This document shows, in pieces, positions 1 through 11,000 of a stretch of 64,000 nucleotides of DNA. The notes beneath the pieces are model-generated. The model ran no database searches. It was not told the DNA's origin and saw only the letters and a list, made by a program, of their open reading frames with translations. The DNA is taken from positions 22,193,342 through 22,257,341 of the forward strand of contig OY821745.1 of assembly GCA_963682055.1 (NCBI GenBank), written 5' to 3'. Both the position numbers and the translations under genes were made by a program. Source of the stretch: Primula veris (lineage: Eukaryota; Streptophyta; Magnoliopsida; Ericales; Primulaceae). Each line of letters begins with the position of its first letter. The first letter of the stretch is position 1.

Positions 1-2898
1 ACACAATATAGGTACACTATCAAATGATAATTCAAAGTCGTTTAGTTGTTGACGCATCCAAAGGATTTGGGCGCAACAACTACCCGCGGCGACGTATTCC
101 GCCTCCGCCGTGGAAAGCGCAACCGAGTTTTGTTTCTTGTTATGCCAAGAAACTAAGGCGTTTCCTAAAAAATGGCAAGTGCCACTAGTACTCTTTCTAT
201 CTAATCGACAACCGGCAAAGTCGGCGTCGGAATAGCCAAGCAATTCAAAAGAAGTATCATGCGGATAAAACAATCCTAAATTGCATGTTCCTACAAGATA
301 TCTAAAAATGCGCTTAACGGCTATAACATGCGATTCCTTAGGGCAAGATTGATACCTAGCACACATGCAAACACTAAACATGATATCGGGTCTACTTGCG
401 GTTAAATATAAGAGGGATCCAATCATACCTCTATAGAGCTTTTGGTCCACGCTTTTACCCGATTCATCCTTGTCTAGTTTTGTTGCCGGACTCATCGGAG
501 TTCCTAGCGGCTTTGCATCGCTCATGTTGAATCGTTTGAGCAAGTCCCTCGTGTATTTGGCTTGATTGACGAAATTCCCGTCCTTTGTTTGTTTGATTTG
601 CAATCCAAGAAAGTATGTGAGTTCACCCATCATGCTCATCTCGAATTCACCTTGCATACACTTAGAAAACTCCTCGCACATGCGAGCATTAGTAGCACCG
701 AAAATAATATCATCAACATAAATTTGAATTAAAAGCATATCTTTTCCATCCTTTTTAATAAAAAGAGTAGTGTCTAAAGTACCAGGAGAAAAACCCTTTT
801 TGATCAAAAATTTACTAAGTCTTTCATACCACGCCCGGGGTGCTTGTTTTAAACCATAAAGTGCTTTTCGAAGTTTGTACACATGATTAGGAAACTCGAG
901 ATTTTCAAAACCGGGTGGTTGTTTTACATAAACTTCCTCATTAATAAAGCCATTTAAAAAAGCACTTTTAACATCCATTTGAAATAATTTAAAACGTTTA
1001 AAAGAAGCATAAGCAAGCAACATTCTAATGGCTTCTAGTCTAGCTACGGGTGCGTAAGTTTCATCGAAATTGATGCCTTCCTCTTGGTTATACCCTTGAG
1101 CTACTAGTCTAGCCTTATTTCTAATGACTACCCCGGATTCATCCATCTTATTACGAAATATCCATTTCGTACCTATAATGGTTTTCTCACGCGGTCTAGG
1201 TACTAAGGTCCATACGTTGCTACGCTCGAATTGATTTAATTCGTCATGCATGGCTAATACCCAACTCTCATCGAGTTCCGCTTCATGAATGTTCTTGGGC
1301 TCTAATTGAGACAAGAATGCAAAATGATTAACTATATTTCTTAAAGAAGAACGTGTATGCACTCTTTCTCCCGGGTTACCCAAAATTAAATCTTGCGGAT
1401 GGTGATTGGCATATCGCCATTCTTGAGGCAAATCCTCATGAATGTGTACACTAGATTCTAAGTCCTTTTGAAGTACATCTATAGTGACTTCATCAACTAC
1501 GGGTTCAACCTCTATTCTAGGCGTAGACTCTAAGCTAGATGCAACATGATTGGAAGAAGATGCATTATGAAAAATATCATCATTAATATTATGAACAATT
1601 AAAGGTTTATCAATCATCGATAAATTCTCATCAAACGAGACATGTACCGACTCTTCCACCAATAAAGTTCTTTTATTAAAAATTCTATAAGCTTTACTCG
1701 ATATTGCATATCCGATGAAAATTCCTTCATCGGACTTAGCATCGAATTTTCCTAGATTATCCTTACCATTATTATGAACGTAGCATTTACAACCAAATGC
1801 ACGTAAATGAGAAATATTGGGCTTTCGCTCATTCCATAATTCGTAAGGTGTCTTTTTTAATATGGGCCTAATTAAGGCTCTATTTAAAATATAACAAGCG
1901 GAATTTACGGCTTCGGCCCAAAAATACTTTGGCAAATTATTTTCGCAAAGCATGGTCCGTGCCATTTCCTCTAGGGTTCTATTCTTCCTCTCAACTACCC
2001 CATTTTGTTGGGGCGTACGAGGGGCCGAAAAATTATGATCAATACCATTTTCATCACAAAAAGTTTGAAATGGAGTATTCTCAAATTCCTTACCATGATC
2101 GGTTCGGATACTTTTGATCATATAACCCTTTCGTGTTTGGAGCTTTATGCAAATAATAGAGAATTCTCTAAATGCTTCATGCTTATGAGTTAAAAACAAG
2201 ACCCACGTAAAGCGACTAAAATCGTCAACCATGACGAAAGCATATGCACGCCCGCCAAGACTAAGTGTCCGGGAGGGGCCAACTAAGTCCATATGAATGA
2301 GCTCCAAACAACGAGTAGTAGATATAATATTTTTAGACTTAAAAGAAATCTTTGTTTGTTTGCCTAATTGGCAAGCGTGACAAAGTTTGTCCTTTATATA
2401 AGGAGTTTTTGGTAAACCTATTACCAAATCTTTACTAGAAAGTTTAGCAAGTAAATCAAGACTTGCATGACCAAGTCGTCTATGCCACAACCAACCATTG
2501 TCGTTGATAGTAACAAGACACTTGACTTCATCATCCACCGAACTATTCAAATCAATCATATAGACATTATTTTGTCTTTGACCCATAAGAATAGTTTTAT
2601 TATCCGAAATACAATGAATAATGCAATGCGATTTTTCAAAAATGACTTTGTGACCCAAATCACAAAGTTGACTTATACTAAGCAAGTTATGTTTAAGACC
2701 ATCAACAAGCAATACATTATCAATAACGACATTAGATGGTTTAGAGATACTACCAATACCGATGATTTTGCCCTTGCTATTATCCCCGAAGGTCACAAAG
2801 CCTCCGTCTTTAGGTGCAAGAGTGGTGAATTTTGTTTTGTCTCCCGTCATATGTCTTGAGCATCCACTATCTAGGAACCACTTGTCCTCGTTGATTTT
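1..2898 (-). CDS. Copia polyprotein: protease, integrase, reverse transcriptase, RNase H (partial)
   Basis: The frame is open from 2898 to the window edge and runs off it. In order it shows a protease motif [10 protein letters not shown] (about 2870-2840), a GAG-pre-integrase region with WLWHRRLGH, and an integrase core with the three acidic residues in [15 protein letters not shown] and [11 protein letters not shown]. Reverse transcriptase follows, with [10 protein letters not shown] and the catalytic IYVDDIIFG (YVDD at 720-709). RNase H ends in [11 protein letters not shown] near position 100. All catalytic residues that can be seen are kept. The start is not obvious: in this frame TAG (2916-2914) and TAA (2901-2899) lie just upstream, and gag ends in a different frame at 2930. 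Pol would therefore need fusion to gag by recoding, or this linker is mutated. The 3' end and any downstream ORF are outside the window. Confidence 0.88.
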
Positions 2899-2929
2899 TT
2901 ATCTCAAGCATACCTACAAGACAAAACGA

Positions 2930-4621
2930 TCATTGGTACCCTAATCCATTTTTGGGTCCTTGAGGGTTAGAGTCTCGACCCTTTGGAATCCAAACCAAAT
3001 CATTTCTACTTACTTTATACCTATTAGGGCAATATATATAATCCTCATAGTGGTCACTACGGTTGCAAGTAATACATTTTACATGCGAGATAGGTTTAAC
3101 AAAACGATTATAAACTAAGTTCCTTTTATATGAATTGTTCTTACGGGAGTAACTTGGGGTTCTATTTTCATTTTTCTCCACTTGTTTGGTGAATAGATTT
3201 TTATGCTTAGACGCTAAGAGAGGGTTGTATCCTACACCGATTTTATCATATGCGCCTTGTTGAGAAGCTAATATAGTACTTAGCATTTTACTTCCTTTAG
3301 TGAATTTAGAGAGAGTGAGTTCGGCTCTATCCACCTTTTCTTTACATGAACTTAGGTCATTAGCTAACTTATCATTTTCTATTGTAAGTTCGGCATTTTT
3401 AGACGTAAGTGAGTCATTTGTTATAGCTAAGTTCTCGAGTTCGTCTTGTAGAGTAATTAGCATTTTTCTAAAAGATTTGTTTTTACCTCTAGCTTTTTCT
3501 AAGGATGCTAACACATCATTTATATCAAAATCATCATCACTAGAAATAGAGGAGTTAGAGGAGTGAAAACTTACATCCTCGGTATCGTCGTCTCTAGCCA
3601 TGAGACAAAGATTTGTGACTTCTTCATTGTCGCTATCGGAGCTATCATCATCGCTCCCCCATGCGGCCAAAAATGCCTTCTTGTATTCCTTTTTCTTTCC
3701 GAACTTATCCTTTTTCTTCAAAGGACATTCGTTTTGCATATGGCCGGGTTTGTGACATTTGTAGCAAATGATTTCGTCCTTTTTGTTCGATTTGTCGGAA
3801 GGCTCTCCCTTATACTCCTTTTTCCGAAATCGTCGTCCACCCTTCTTCTTCCAACTTAGGAATTTGTTGTAGCGTTTGGCGAAGAGTGCCATGTCGTCAT
3901 CCTCACTCGAGGAATCATTGTCGCTATCTTCTTTTGTTGTGCTTTTGAAGGCGATGCCTTTCTTCCTTTTTGAGTCATCCTCATGCTTTCGAGTCGTCAT
4001 ATCTAGCTCATGGGTGCTCAAGGATCCTATGAGGTTGTCGAGAGAAAGTGTGTTCATATCCTTGGCTTCTTGTATAGCCGTCACTTTTGATTCCCACTTC
4101 CTCGGAAGGCTTCGTAGGATTTTCGTCACCATCTCCTTGCTAGAATATACCTTTTCAAGTCTTTTGAGATCATTAGTAATCTTAGTAAAACGAGTGTACA
4201 TAGAAGCAATAGACTCGTCATCATCGACTTTAAACAATTCATAATCATGAATAAGCATGCTAATCTTAGAGTCTTTAACTTGACTAGTTCCTTCGTGCAT
4301 AATAGCTAGCTTATCCCACATTTGCTTAGCGGTGTCACAACCGGAAATCTTATCATATTCACTAGGCGAGAGCGCACAAGTGATAGAGGTCATGGCCCTA
4401 CAATTTAGGGAAAACGCAAGGCGTTCATCGGTATCTAGTTCCTCTACAAGTTTATCTTCGCCATTTCTCCTAGGCGTTCTATAGCCTTTACTAATACTTA
4501 TCCATTGATCTATTTCATAACCACATAGGAAATTTTTCATTAGATCTCTCCAATAGGGATAGTTAGTGCCGTCAAAGAATGGGGGCCTAGTTATGGATTT
4601 AGAGTCGGCGTATGAAGACAT
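2930..4621 (-). CDS. Copia Gag, 563 aa
   Basis: An ATG at 4621 opens an uninterrupted 563-residue frame. The N-terminal third has the copia gag (UBN2/DUF4219-like) pattern: PPFFDGTNYPYW near the start, CDTAKQMWDKL around residues 95-105, and FTKITNDLKRL further on. A single CCHC zinc knuckle, CYKCHKPGHMQNEC, lies around residue 285, after a lysine-rich stretch. The remainder is acidic and then probably coiled coil (residues about 370-440). Gag coats the RNA and forms the cytoplasmic particle. The start codon lies about 50 bp inside the primer-binding site, as expected. The frame stops with TGA at 2932-2930, 34 nt before the open pol frame. Confidence 0.93.
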   Translation of the reverse strand: MSSYADSKSITRPPFFDGTNYPYWRDLMKNFLCGYEIDQWISISKGYRTPRRNGEDKLVEELDTDERLAFSLNCRAMTSITCALSPSEYDKISGCDTAKQMWDKLAIMHEGTSQVKDSKISMLIHDYELFKVDDDESIASMYTRFTKITNDLKRLEKVYSSKEMVTKILRSLPRKWESKVTAIQEAKDMNTLSLDNLIGSLSTHELDMTTRKHEDDSKRKKGIAFKSTTKEDSDNDSSSEDDDMALFAKRYNKFLSWKKKGGRRFRKKEYKGEPSDKSNKKDEIICYKCHKPGHMQNECPLKKKDKFGKKKEYKKAFLAAWGSDDDSSDSDNEEVTNLCLMARDDDTEDVSFHSSNSSISSDDDFDINDVLASLEKARGKNKSFRKMLITLQDELENLAITNDSLTSKNAELTIENDKLANDLSSCKEKVDRAELTLSKFTKGSKMLSTILASQQGAYDKIGVGYNPLLASKHKNLFTKQVEKNENRTPSYSRKNNSYKRNLVYNRFVKPISHVKCITCNRSDHYEDYIYCPNRYKVSRNDLVWIPKGRDSNPQGPKNGLGYQ

Positions 4622-4673
4622 AACGGATCTTTAAACTATAAAATCGTTAGATTTTCGTAAATAAAATAGCTAA

Positions 4674-4685
4674 GCTCTGATACCA
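4674..4685 (-). other. Primer-binding site of the copia element
   Basis: Read on the minus strand the 12 bases are TGGTATCAGAGC, the complement of the 3' end of plant initiator-methionine tRNA and the standard primer site of plant LTR retrotransposons. It lies 5 nt inside the LTR end and fixes the element's direction. Confidence 0.93.
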
Positions 4686-4690
4686 ATTTT

Positions 4691-5879
4691 TGGTCCGTAG
4701 GAGTCTAAACCTTAGAGGGGGGGTGAATAAGGTTTTCGTACGTTTTTCGCGGAATTAAATCTATGGATATTTAACTAAGTTAAAAAGTGGTTTTTATAAC
4801 CTAAACTCTTTCGTTTCCAAATTAACGCTAAATAATCTAAACAAGCAATAAAGATGAGCGATAAATAAATGCGTAAAGTAAAAGTTAAGGGAAAGAAATA
4901 ACGCAAGATTTATAGAGGTTCGGCAAAACGTGCCTACGTCCTCTCCTCGGTATTTTCACTACCGAGTATTTCACTAGAATCTCGTTCCAAAGGTTAGAAC
5001 CTAACGAGCTTAATCAGCCGATTTAGCTCCCTCTCACTTAATGAGTATCCCGAAAGAAAAAGCCTAGAACTTTTAAGCTACACTTGCTTGAAAAGCTTCT
5101 ACCCAATCAATCGCTCACTAACGAGTTTATAAAGCACTCTTTTACAAGTTTGATTTGAATACAACACTCACTAACAAATATTATCTCGATATTTATAAGA
5201 TTACAATGAGAATATAATCGAGAATAATTTATGAATAATAAGTGAGAAGTTGGAAGTATAAGCTTGAAGAATTTCTTAGAAAGATTTGCTTAATTGTTGT
5301 GAATACTTGGATAATATTCTTCAAAGGGATTGGAAGCTATTTGTAGGCCAAAGTTGGTCTTCATTTAAATTCAGACCGTTGCTGGTTGTTGGCAGACTTG
5401 AATGCTGGTTCAGGCAGTGGTTCGCCCAATTTTCAGGAAAAGCTTAAAAGCTGGATTTTGAAAATCTACAGAAACGATCGGTCGTTTCTGCAAAACGATC
5501 GGTCGTTTTTGATCTGAGTTCTCTGGAAGAATTTATACTGAAAACGATCGGTCGTTTCCTCTTGGCGATCGGTCGTTTTTACGTAGTGCTCACTGGAAGA
5601 AATTTGCACTGAATATGATCGATCGTTTTTGCTTATACATCAATCGTTTTTAATTCTGGGCCTGTTTCGGTTTTCTCGACCAACTTCGAAAGCTTGTAAC
5701 TTGTTTGATTTAATTCCGATTGACGTTCCGCTTGAACCATTGGCTTCGTAATTACGCATTCTATCATTTAAACCCTTTAACACTCTTGATAAATGATTAG
5801 TACGCAAAACGAGCTTTTATCATGTTTTACAATTATTGTTATCATCAAAATAATCGATTAGAAGAAACTACGTTCAACA
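4691..5879 (-). repeat. 5' LTR of the copia element (about 1.19 kb)
   Basis: The block starts TGGTCC at 4691 and ends ...CAACA at 5879, giving TG...CA ends on either strand. It contains a G7 run (4717-4723) in a conserved-looking motif near the inner end, and the palindrome-rich module described separately. The second LTR is outside the window, so its exact length rests on the TG/CA ends and the adjacent primer site. Confidence 0.8.
5447..5835 (+). repeat. Near-palindrome module inside the copia LTR
   Basis: AAACGATCGGTCGTTT occurs at 5472-5487, 5493-5508 and 5542-5557. A variant is at 5564-5580 and decayed copies lie near 5612 and 5628. They are followed by a unique-looking tail (about 5670-5830) containing TTCCGCTTGAACC and GCTTTTATCATGT. 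The whole order reappears at 7715-8066 in the gypsy element. Relative to the copia transcript the module is antisense. Confidence 0.85.
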
Positions 5880-7035
5880 ATTATAGTTGTTGATGAAATT
5901 GGGTAAATTATTGTTGAATAAAGATGAGTTGTAGTTTACGCATACAAGGTGTTTGTTAAAATGCCTAAATGAGATTTTATGTTGTTGGAGTTGTTTGGCT
6001 AGTTGTGAATCTAGCACCTATGATTATGTGTTTTGTTGTATTGCGTTAAAGTGACGTTTGGGAATGCTAGTATTTGAGAATGTGATTTTTATGAGAATGA
6101 GATAATTGAATGGTTTAATATTATTGGCCGAGGCCTTGTGATTTATTTATTGGTAATGGTCTATGTCTCTTCCTATACCGGGGACATAAGACGAGCCGAG
6201 GGGTATAGGGAATGGCTCGTCTTATGGACTGGGGCGAGTGAAGTGAAGAGGTCCAAGTGCGCACTTTAAATATTTATTTGTTAGCAATGGTCTATTCCTC
6301 TCCCTATACTGGGGGCATAAGACGAGCAGAGGGGTATAGGGAATGACCTACATTATGGACTGGGATAAGTGGCGTGAGAGGTCCATGTGTGTTATTTTAT
6401 ATGTTGGCAATGGTCTATGTCTCTTCCTATACCGGGGACATAAGACAAGCCGAGTGGTATAGGGAATGACTCGTCTTACAGACTGGGGCGAGTGGCGTGA
6501 GAGATCCATGTTTGTTATAGATGTGTGTTGGAGTTAGTTAATTTATTTCGTTGTACGATGTTATTATATTTCTTTTTATACGTTGTTATCGTAGTTGTTG
6601 TTTGTGAGTTCTTGCATTTATGGGATGGAGGGACGGTATCTTGTGTGGTGCCGTCCCGTCTATGTATGTGCGTGGGACTCACCGTTACAGTTTTGTCTTT
6701 CATGTACAACTTAGGTTGAGGCATTTGGATAGGAAGATTAGCAAGGTATCGCATGGGTTAGGGTCTTCTTTGAATCGTTTTCTTTTACTTAGACTATTTT
6801 TGAGGTTGTAGCCTACGGGCAAATTACATTCGTTTGTTTTCTTTTTATATAACTTTGTTAAAACCATTTCGTCTTGTAGCCTCGTTTGGCAAACATTTTA
6901 TTTATTCATTTAATTATTTCTTTAGCTCGCAAGTTATTTTCTTTTAAAAGTTAAATTTTGTACCAACAGGTTCTTTTTTCCTTTTGTTCAAAAGGTCACG
7001 CCTTAATCTCCGTTTTTCGGATTTTGGGCGTGACA
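5880..7035 (+). repeat. 3' portion of the gypsy 5' LTR
   Basis: The block ends GGGCGTGACA at 7035, just before the primer site, as chromovirus LTRs usually do. Its beginning is missing: the copia LTR adjoins directly at 5879. It holds three tandem copies of a 120-130 bp unit (6158-6530) and a hairpin-capable segment near 6630-6657 (GGACGG...CCGTCC). No second copy of this part is visible downstream, because only the beginning of the 3' LTR survives there. Confidence 0.7.
6158..6530 (+). repeat. Three tandem units of about 125 bp in the gypsy LTR
   Basis: Units start with GGTCTAT at 6158, 6289 and 6412 (131, 123 and about 119 bp). Unit 1 contains two interleaved inverted repeats: CCTATACC pairs with GGTATAGG, and CATAAGACGAGCC pairs with GGCTCGTCTTATG, in the order a-b-a'-b'. 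Unit 2 keeps the first pair and has lost most of the second. Unit 3 keeps both partially. Confidence 0.88.
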
Positions 7036-7038
7036 AGT

Positions 7039-7050
7039 TGGTATCAGAGC
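7039..7050 (+). other. Primer-binding site of the gypsy element
   Basis: TGGTATCAGAGC, complementary to initiator-methionine tRNA, lies 3 nt downstream of the LTR end (TGACA, ending 7035). Confidence 0.95.
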
Positions 7051-7685
7051 TAAACATGTTCTTGTATACTTTGGGACGACGGGAAGATGGGTAACCATTA
7101 GACCAAGACCCATCGTATCATTTTCACAAAACTTTTCCAAAAATTCAAACTTTTTCTAAAACGGGGGGTTGGTTGCATTTAGCTTAAGACATGTAGCTAG
7201 AATTTAGTAGTAGTTGATGAAATAAAAGTCCACAGGCAAGTTGGGGACAATGAGGACGCTTGTTGATCCCGGCTCGCCAAACTAGTGGGTGGACCTCTCG
7301 TCGGTAGGTGTGAAGGAATAACTTAGCGATGTGGAGTTTTAGAGCATGCGAGGACGCTCGGATACTTTAAGATAACATATCGTGATGGGTTATCCCTCGC
7401 ACTTTTGTGTTGTTTGCATGTGTGTGAAGATTGATAAGGTGCGTAAGAAGTGTAAGTTTGCAATGTCAAGTAGTAGCGAAGTATTAGAGTGCAAGAATTG
7501 TGAAGTTGATGGTTGTGTAATGTGTTTTCAAATTATTAACTTGTGTGGTAATGAACATTTTATGCGAATGGATGTTGATCGTAAAAATGTTGTGGACTAA
7601 AATTGTTTATTTGTGTGATATGTGGTATGTAAGGAATTTACAAGTGTTGAGAAATTTTACGTTTTTGTAACATTATTTTCTGCAG

Positions 7686-7718
<33 letters not shown>

Positions 7719-8098
7719 GATCGGTCATGTTTTATTACGACCGGTCGTGTTTTTTAGACCTCTCGGGCCAGATTTGGACCCAAACGATCGGTCGTATTCC
7801 TTATTTTGACCGGTCGTCTTTTTCTGACCTCTCGGTTCAGATTTGGACCAAAACCATCGCTCGTTTTGTCCAAAACGATTGGTCATTTTCTGGCAAATTT
7901 TGCGGTTTCTCGCTAAACTTCAAACGCTCGTAACTCCTTCGTTTTTACTCCGAATTTGATTCCGCTTGAACCGTTGGCTTCGTATTTCAGTACTCTATAA
8001 TTTTAAACCTTATAAAGCTTGATAAAATTATTAGCATGCAAAACGAACTTTTATCATGTATGAGTAGTATTGTGAGGCAACTAAAGTGTCGATTTTAA
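7051..8098 (+). other. Untranslated leader of the gypsy element
   Basis: This is about 1 kb between primer site and gag with no convincing ORF. It contains a run of 32 A (7686-7717), followed at once by the palindrome module shared with the copia LTR. The A run next to a repeated module may mark where a foreign segment joined. Confidence 0.7.
7715..8066 (+). repeat. Near-palindrome module inside the gypsy leader
   Basis: Copies of the core include AAACGATCGGTCATG (7715), the perfect palindrome ACGACCGGTCGT (7737-7748), AAACGATCGGTCGTA (7782) and GACCGGTCGTC (about 7807). Decayed copies lie at 7850-7890, in roughly 68-bp tandem units with CCTCTCGG and CAGATTTGGACC between them. The tail, with TTCCGCTTGAACCGTTGGC and CTTTTATCATGTA, matches the copia LTR tail in the same order. 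Here it is sense relative to the element's transcript. Confidence 0.85.
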
Positions 8099-11000
8099 AT
8101 GTTTGTAGTCATGGTTATTGCCACAAGGACTAGTGGACGAGGAACAGCTACACGCAGGGGAGCACCACCATCAAGGGGTGCGGTTTCCCGAGGTAGGGAA
8201 AATGAAAGAGGAAGAAGAGCTCCAAGGGGGAGGGGAGCAACTAGAGGGAGAAGGGCTGCTAGAGGTCGTGGGGGGAGGGGTAACGCTAGGGCCCCACCAC
8301 CTGAGCAACCTGAGAAGAGGAAGAGGCTAATAATATGTATGAGGAGGTGAATGAGGAAGAAGAAGAGACTTACGCACCTGAACCGGAACCGGTAAATGCT
8401 AACCAAGTGATGACCGACCTTCAGAAGGTGGTGCAAATGATGGTGCAGAATGCACAACCTGAGAGTTCAAGTAACAATGGATTGCTTAACTTCACCCGAT
8501 TGGGGGCTCCAACTTTTGATGGGGTAGGTGAACCATCCATAGCTGAGTGATGGGTGGATGAAATGGAGAAATACTTATCGGCAGCGGGAATAGTAGATGG
8601 GGAACAACGAGTGAATATGGCTCAGTTTCACATAAAGGGTGAAGCACGGAAGTTGTGGTTGGGGATCGTGGATACTTACGACTTAAGCAACATCGATTGG
8701 AACGAGTTCATCGAATTGTTTAATCGGAAGTTTCTTCCAGATTCTTATAAGGATGAAATGAGGAGGCATTTTGATGAACTATATCAAGGAGGTATGACCG
8801 TTCAAGCATACCAACTAAAGTTTACCTCACTCTCGAGGTATGCCCCAGACTCGGTTGTAGGGGGTGCAGAAAAATGTAGAAGATTCATGAAGGGGCTGAA
8901 CCCGACCATCACATTGCAATTGGCATCGGCCCTTCATGTCAACTATAATGAGTTGGTAAAATCAGCTCAAGCTGTGGAGGGAGCTCTACTCCATAGCAAG
9001 AGAATCTTGGAGAAGTCAAAAATCGGAAATGCTTCGAGGGAAGAGAAGAAGCGAACTTGGGATATGGCAAATAATTCGCGATTTCAACAACAGTGAAGAG
9101 GAGAGAGGGGTTTTAATCCACTACCGATAAACGCCGTAATGAGGAGAGCATGTTTCAACTGTGGAGATGTGAACCATCGACAATTCGAATGCCCTAGAAT
9201 CCAATGTAGGACATGCAACCGATTTGGACATACGACAAGGGTTTGTACTGGGAGACAAGGAAGAATCGACACCAACCGGCCTTTTAACCAACCTAGGTTG
9301 CCACCACCACCACCAAGAGAACCGGAATTCATACCACCACACCAATTACCTAGGAACCAAGGGGGAGGGTTTCGAGGTGACCACCAAGGAGGGGGAAACC
9401 GTGGGAACTACAGAGGAGGCCATCAAGGCATGGGGAACCGAGGAAATCATGGGGGAAATCGAGGACCGCAAGGAAACCCATCATCTCAAGCTCGTCTATT
9501 TGCTTTGCCACAGTTGCCAAACCAAGGAGACCCGGTAAATGTACAAGGTATGGTTCTTGTGTGCTCATCTTGGGCACATGTTCTTTTCGATACGGGAGAT
9601 TCGCGTTCTTTTATATCTAGATGTCTAGTAGAGTCTTTGTCGTTAGAAATTGGGGTTTTGGAGAACCCGATTGTTGTAGAGACTCCAGTTGGGGGTCGTG
9701 TTGTGCTGGACCGAGTGTGTCGGTCTTGTGAGATAATGGTCGCGGACCACGCGTTTAAGTTTGATTTAGTTGTTATAGAGATGTCGGGATTCGACGTGAT
9801 ACTTGAAATGGACTGGTTGGTTCATTTCAACTCTTTCATCGATTGTGTTCGATGAAAAGTTTTTCTTACAACTTCATCCGGAGATGAGGTGTTCTTTTGT
9901 GGGGAAAGGGATGCTACCCTTTCTTCTATTCCTTATTATTGTAAGCGGGTTGTGGGCAACCTATCTTGTCTTTTGGCTAGTCTCTCGATAATGGATAACG
10001 ACGAGGAAGTGGAAATGTGGCCAAGCGTAGTGGACGATTTTAGAGATGTGTTTCCGAAGGATCTACCGGGGTTACCACCGAATAGATGGTTAGATTTTTC
10101 TATCGATTTGGTACCGGGAACGGCACCCATAGCCATTTCCCCATACCGATTGGCACCGGCTGAGTTAAAAGAGTTAAGTAAGCAGTTAGATGAACTACTG
10201 GAGAAGGGGTTTATTAGGCGGAGTACGTCACCGTGGGCGGCACTGGCCTTATTCGTGCAAAATAAGGATGGATCGATGAGGATGTGCATCGACTATCAAA
10301 AGCTAAATAGGGTGACTATTAAGAATAAGTACCCGCTACCTCGAATTGATGATTTGTTTGACCAACTGAAGGGAGCGATGTTCTTTTCAAAAATCGACTT
10401 GCGATGAAGCTATCACCAATTGAGGGTGAAGAATGAGGACATTTCGAAAACGGCCTTTAGGACCCGGTATGGCCACTATGAGTTTGTGGTCATGCCATTC
10501 GGGTTAACTAATGCGCCGGCGGCATTTATGGAGTTAATGAACCAGATCTTTAAGGAGTATCTCGACAAGTTCATGGTGGTCTTCGTCGACAATATCTTGA
10601 TTTACTCGAGTTCAAGAGAGGAACACGAAGAGCATCTCCGTTTAGCGTTGCTCACGTTGAGAGAGCACCAACTTTACGAAAAATTAGCAAATGTGAGTTT
10701 TAGCTAAATGAGGTGAAATTTCTTGGACATGTGATTTCGGAAGAAGGGGTAAAGGTGAATGCGATGAAAATCGAGGCGGTTTCGAAATGGGCACACCCGA
10801 AAAATGTATTCGAGATTCGGAGTTTCTTGGGTTTAGCGGGATACTATCGACGGTTTGTCAAGGATTTCTCGAAGTTAGCAACTCTAATGACTCACCTTAC
10901 CAAGAAAGGGATGAAGTTCGTGTGGAGTGAGCCTTGCGATGAAGCTTTCCTAGAGCTCAAGAAGCGGTTGACTAGTTCCCCCATACTAGTTATTCCCAAG

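Larger units (their letters stand above)
1..5879 (-). mobile_element. Ty1/copia LTR retrotransposon, Sirevirus-like (3' part off-window)
   Basis: On the minus strand the order is LTR (5879-4691), primer-binding site, gag, then protease-integrase-RT-RNase H, which is the Ty1/copia order. The 3' end and second LTR lie beyond position 1. The large gag with one CCHC knuckle, an acidic and coiled-coil-rich C-terminus, the G-rich block near the inner LTR end (4717-4723) and multicopy palindromes in the LTR all fit the Sirevirus lineage. Gag and the visible pol frame carry no internal stop, so this copy is younger than the gypsy element beside it. The gypsy LTR appears interrupted at 5879/5880, which suggests insertion into it. 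Confidence 0.9.

Noticed and set aside
3300..4244. Plus-strand ORFs opposite the copia gag
   Set aside because: They are antisense to a long recognised gag frame, and their composition mirrors it.
8095..8457. Minus-strand ORF of 120 aa in the gypsy region
   Set aside because: Antisense shadow of the arginine-rich gag N-terminus.
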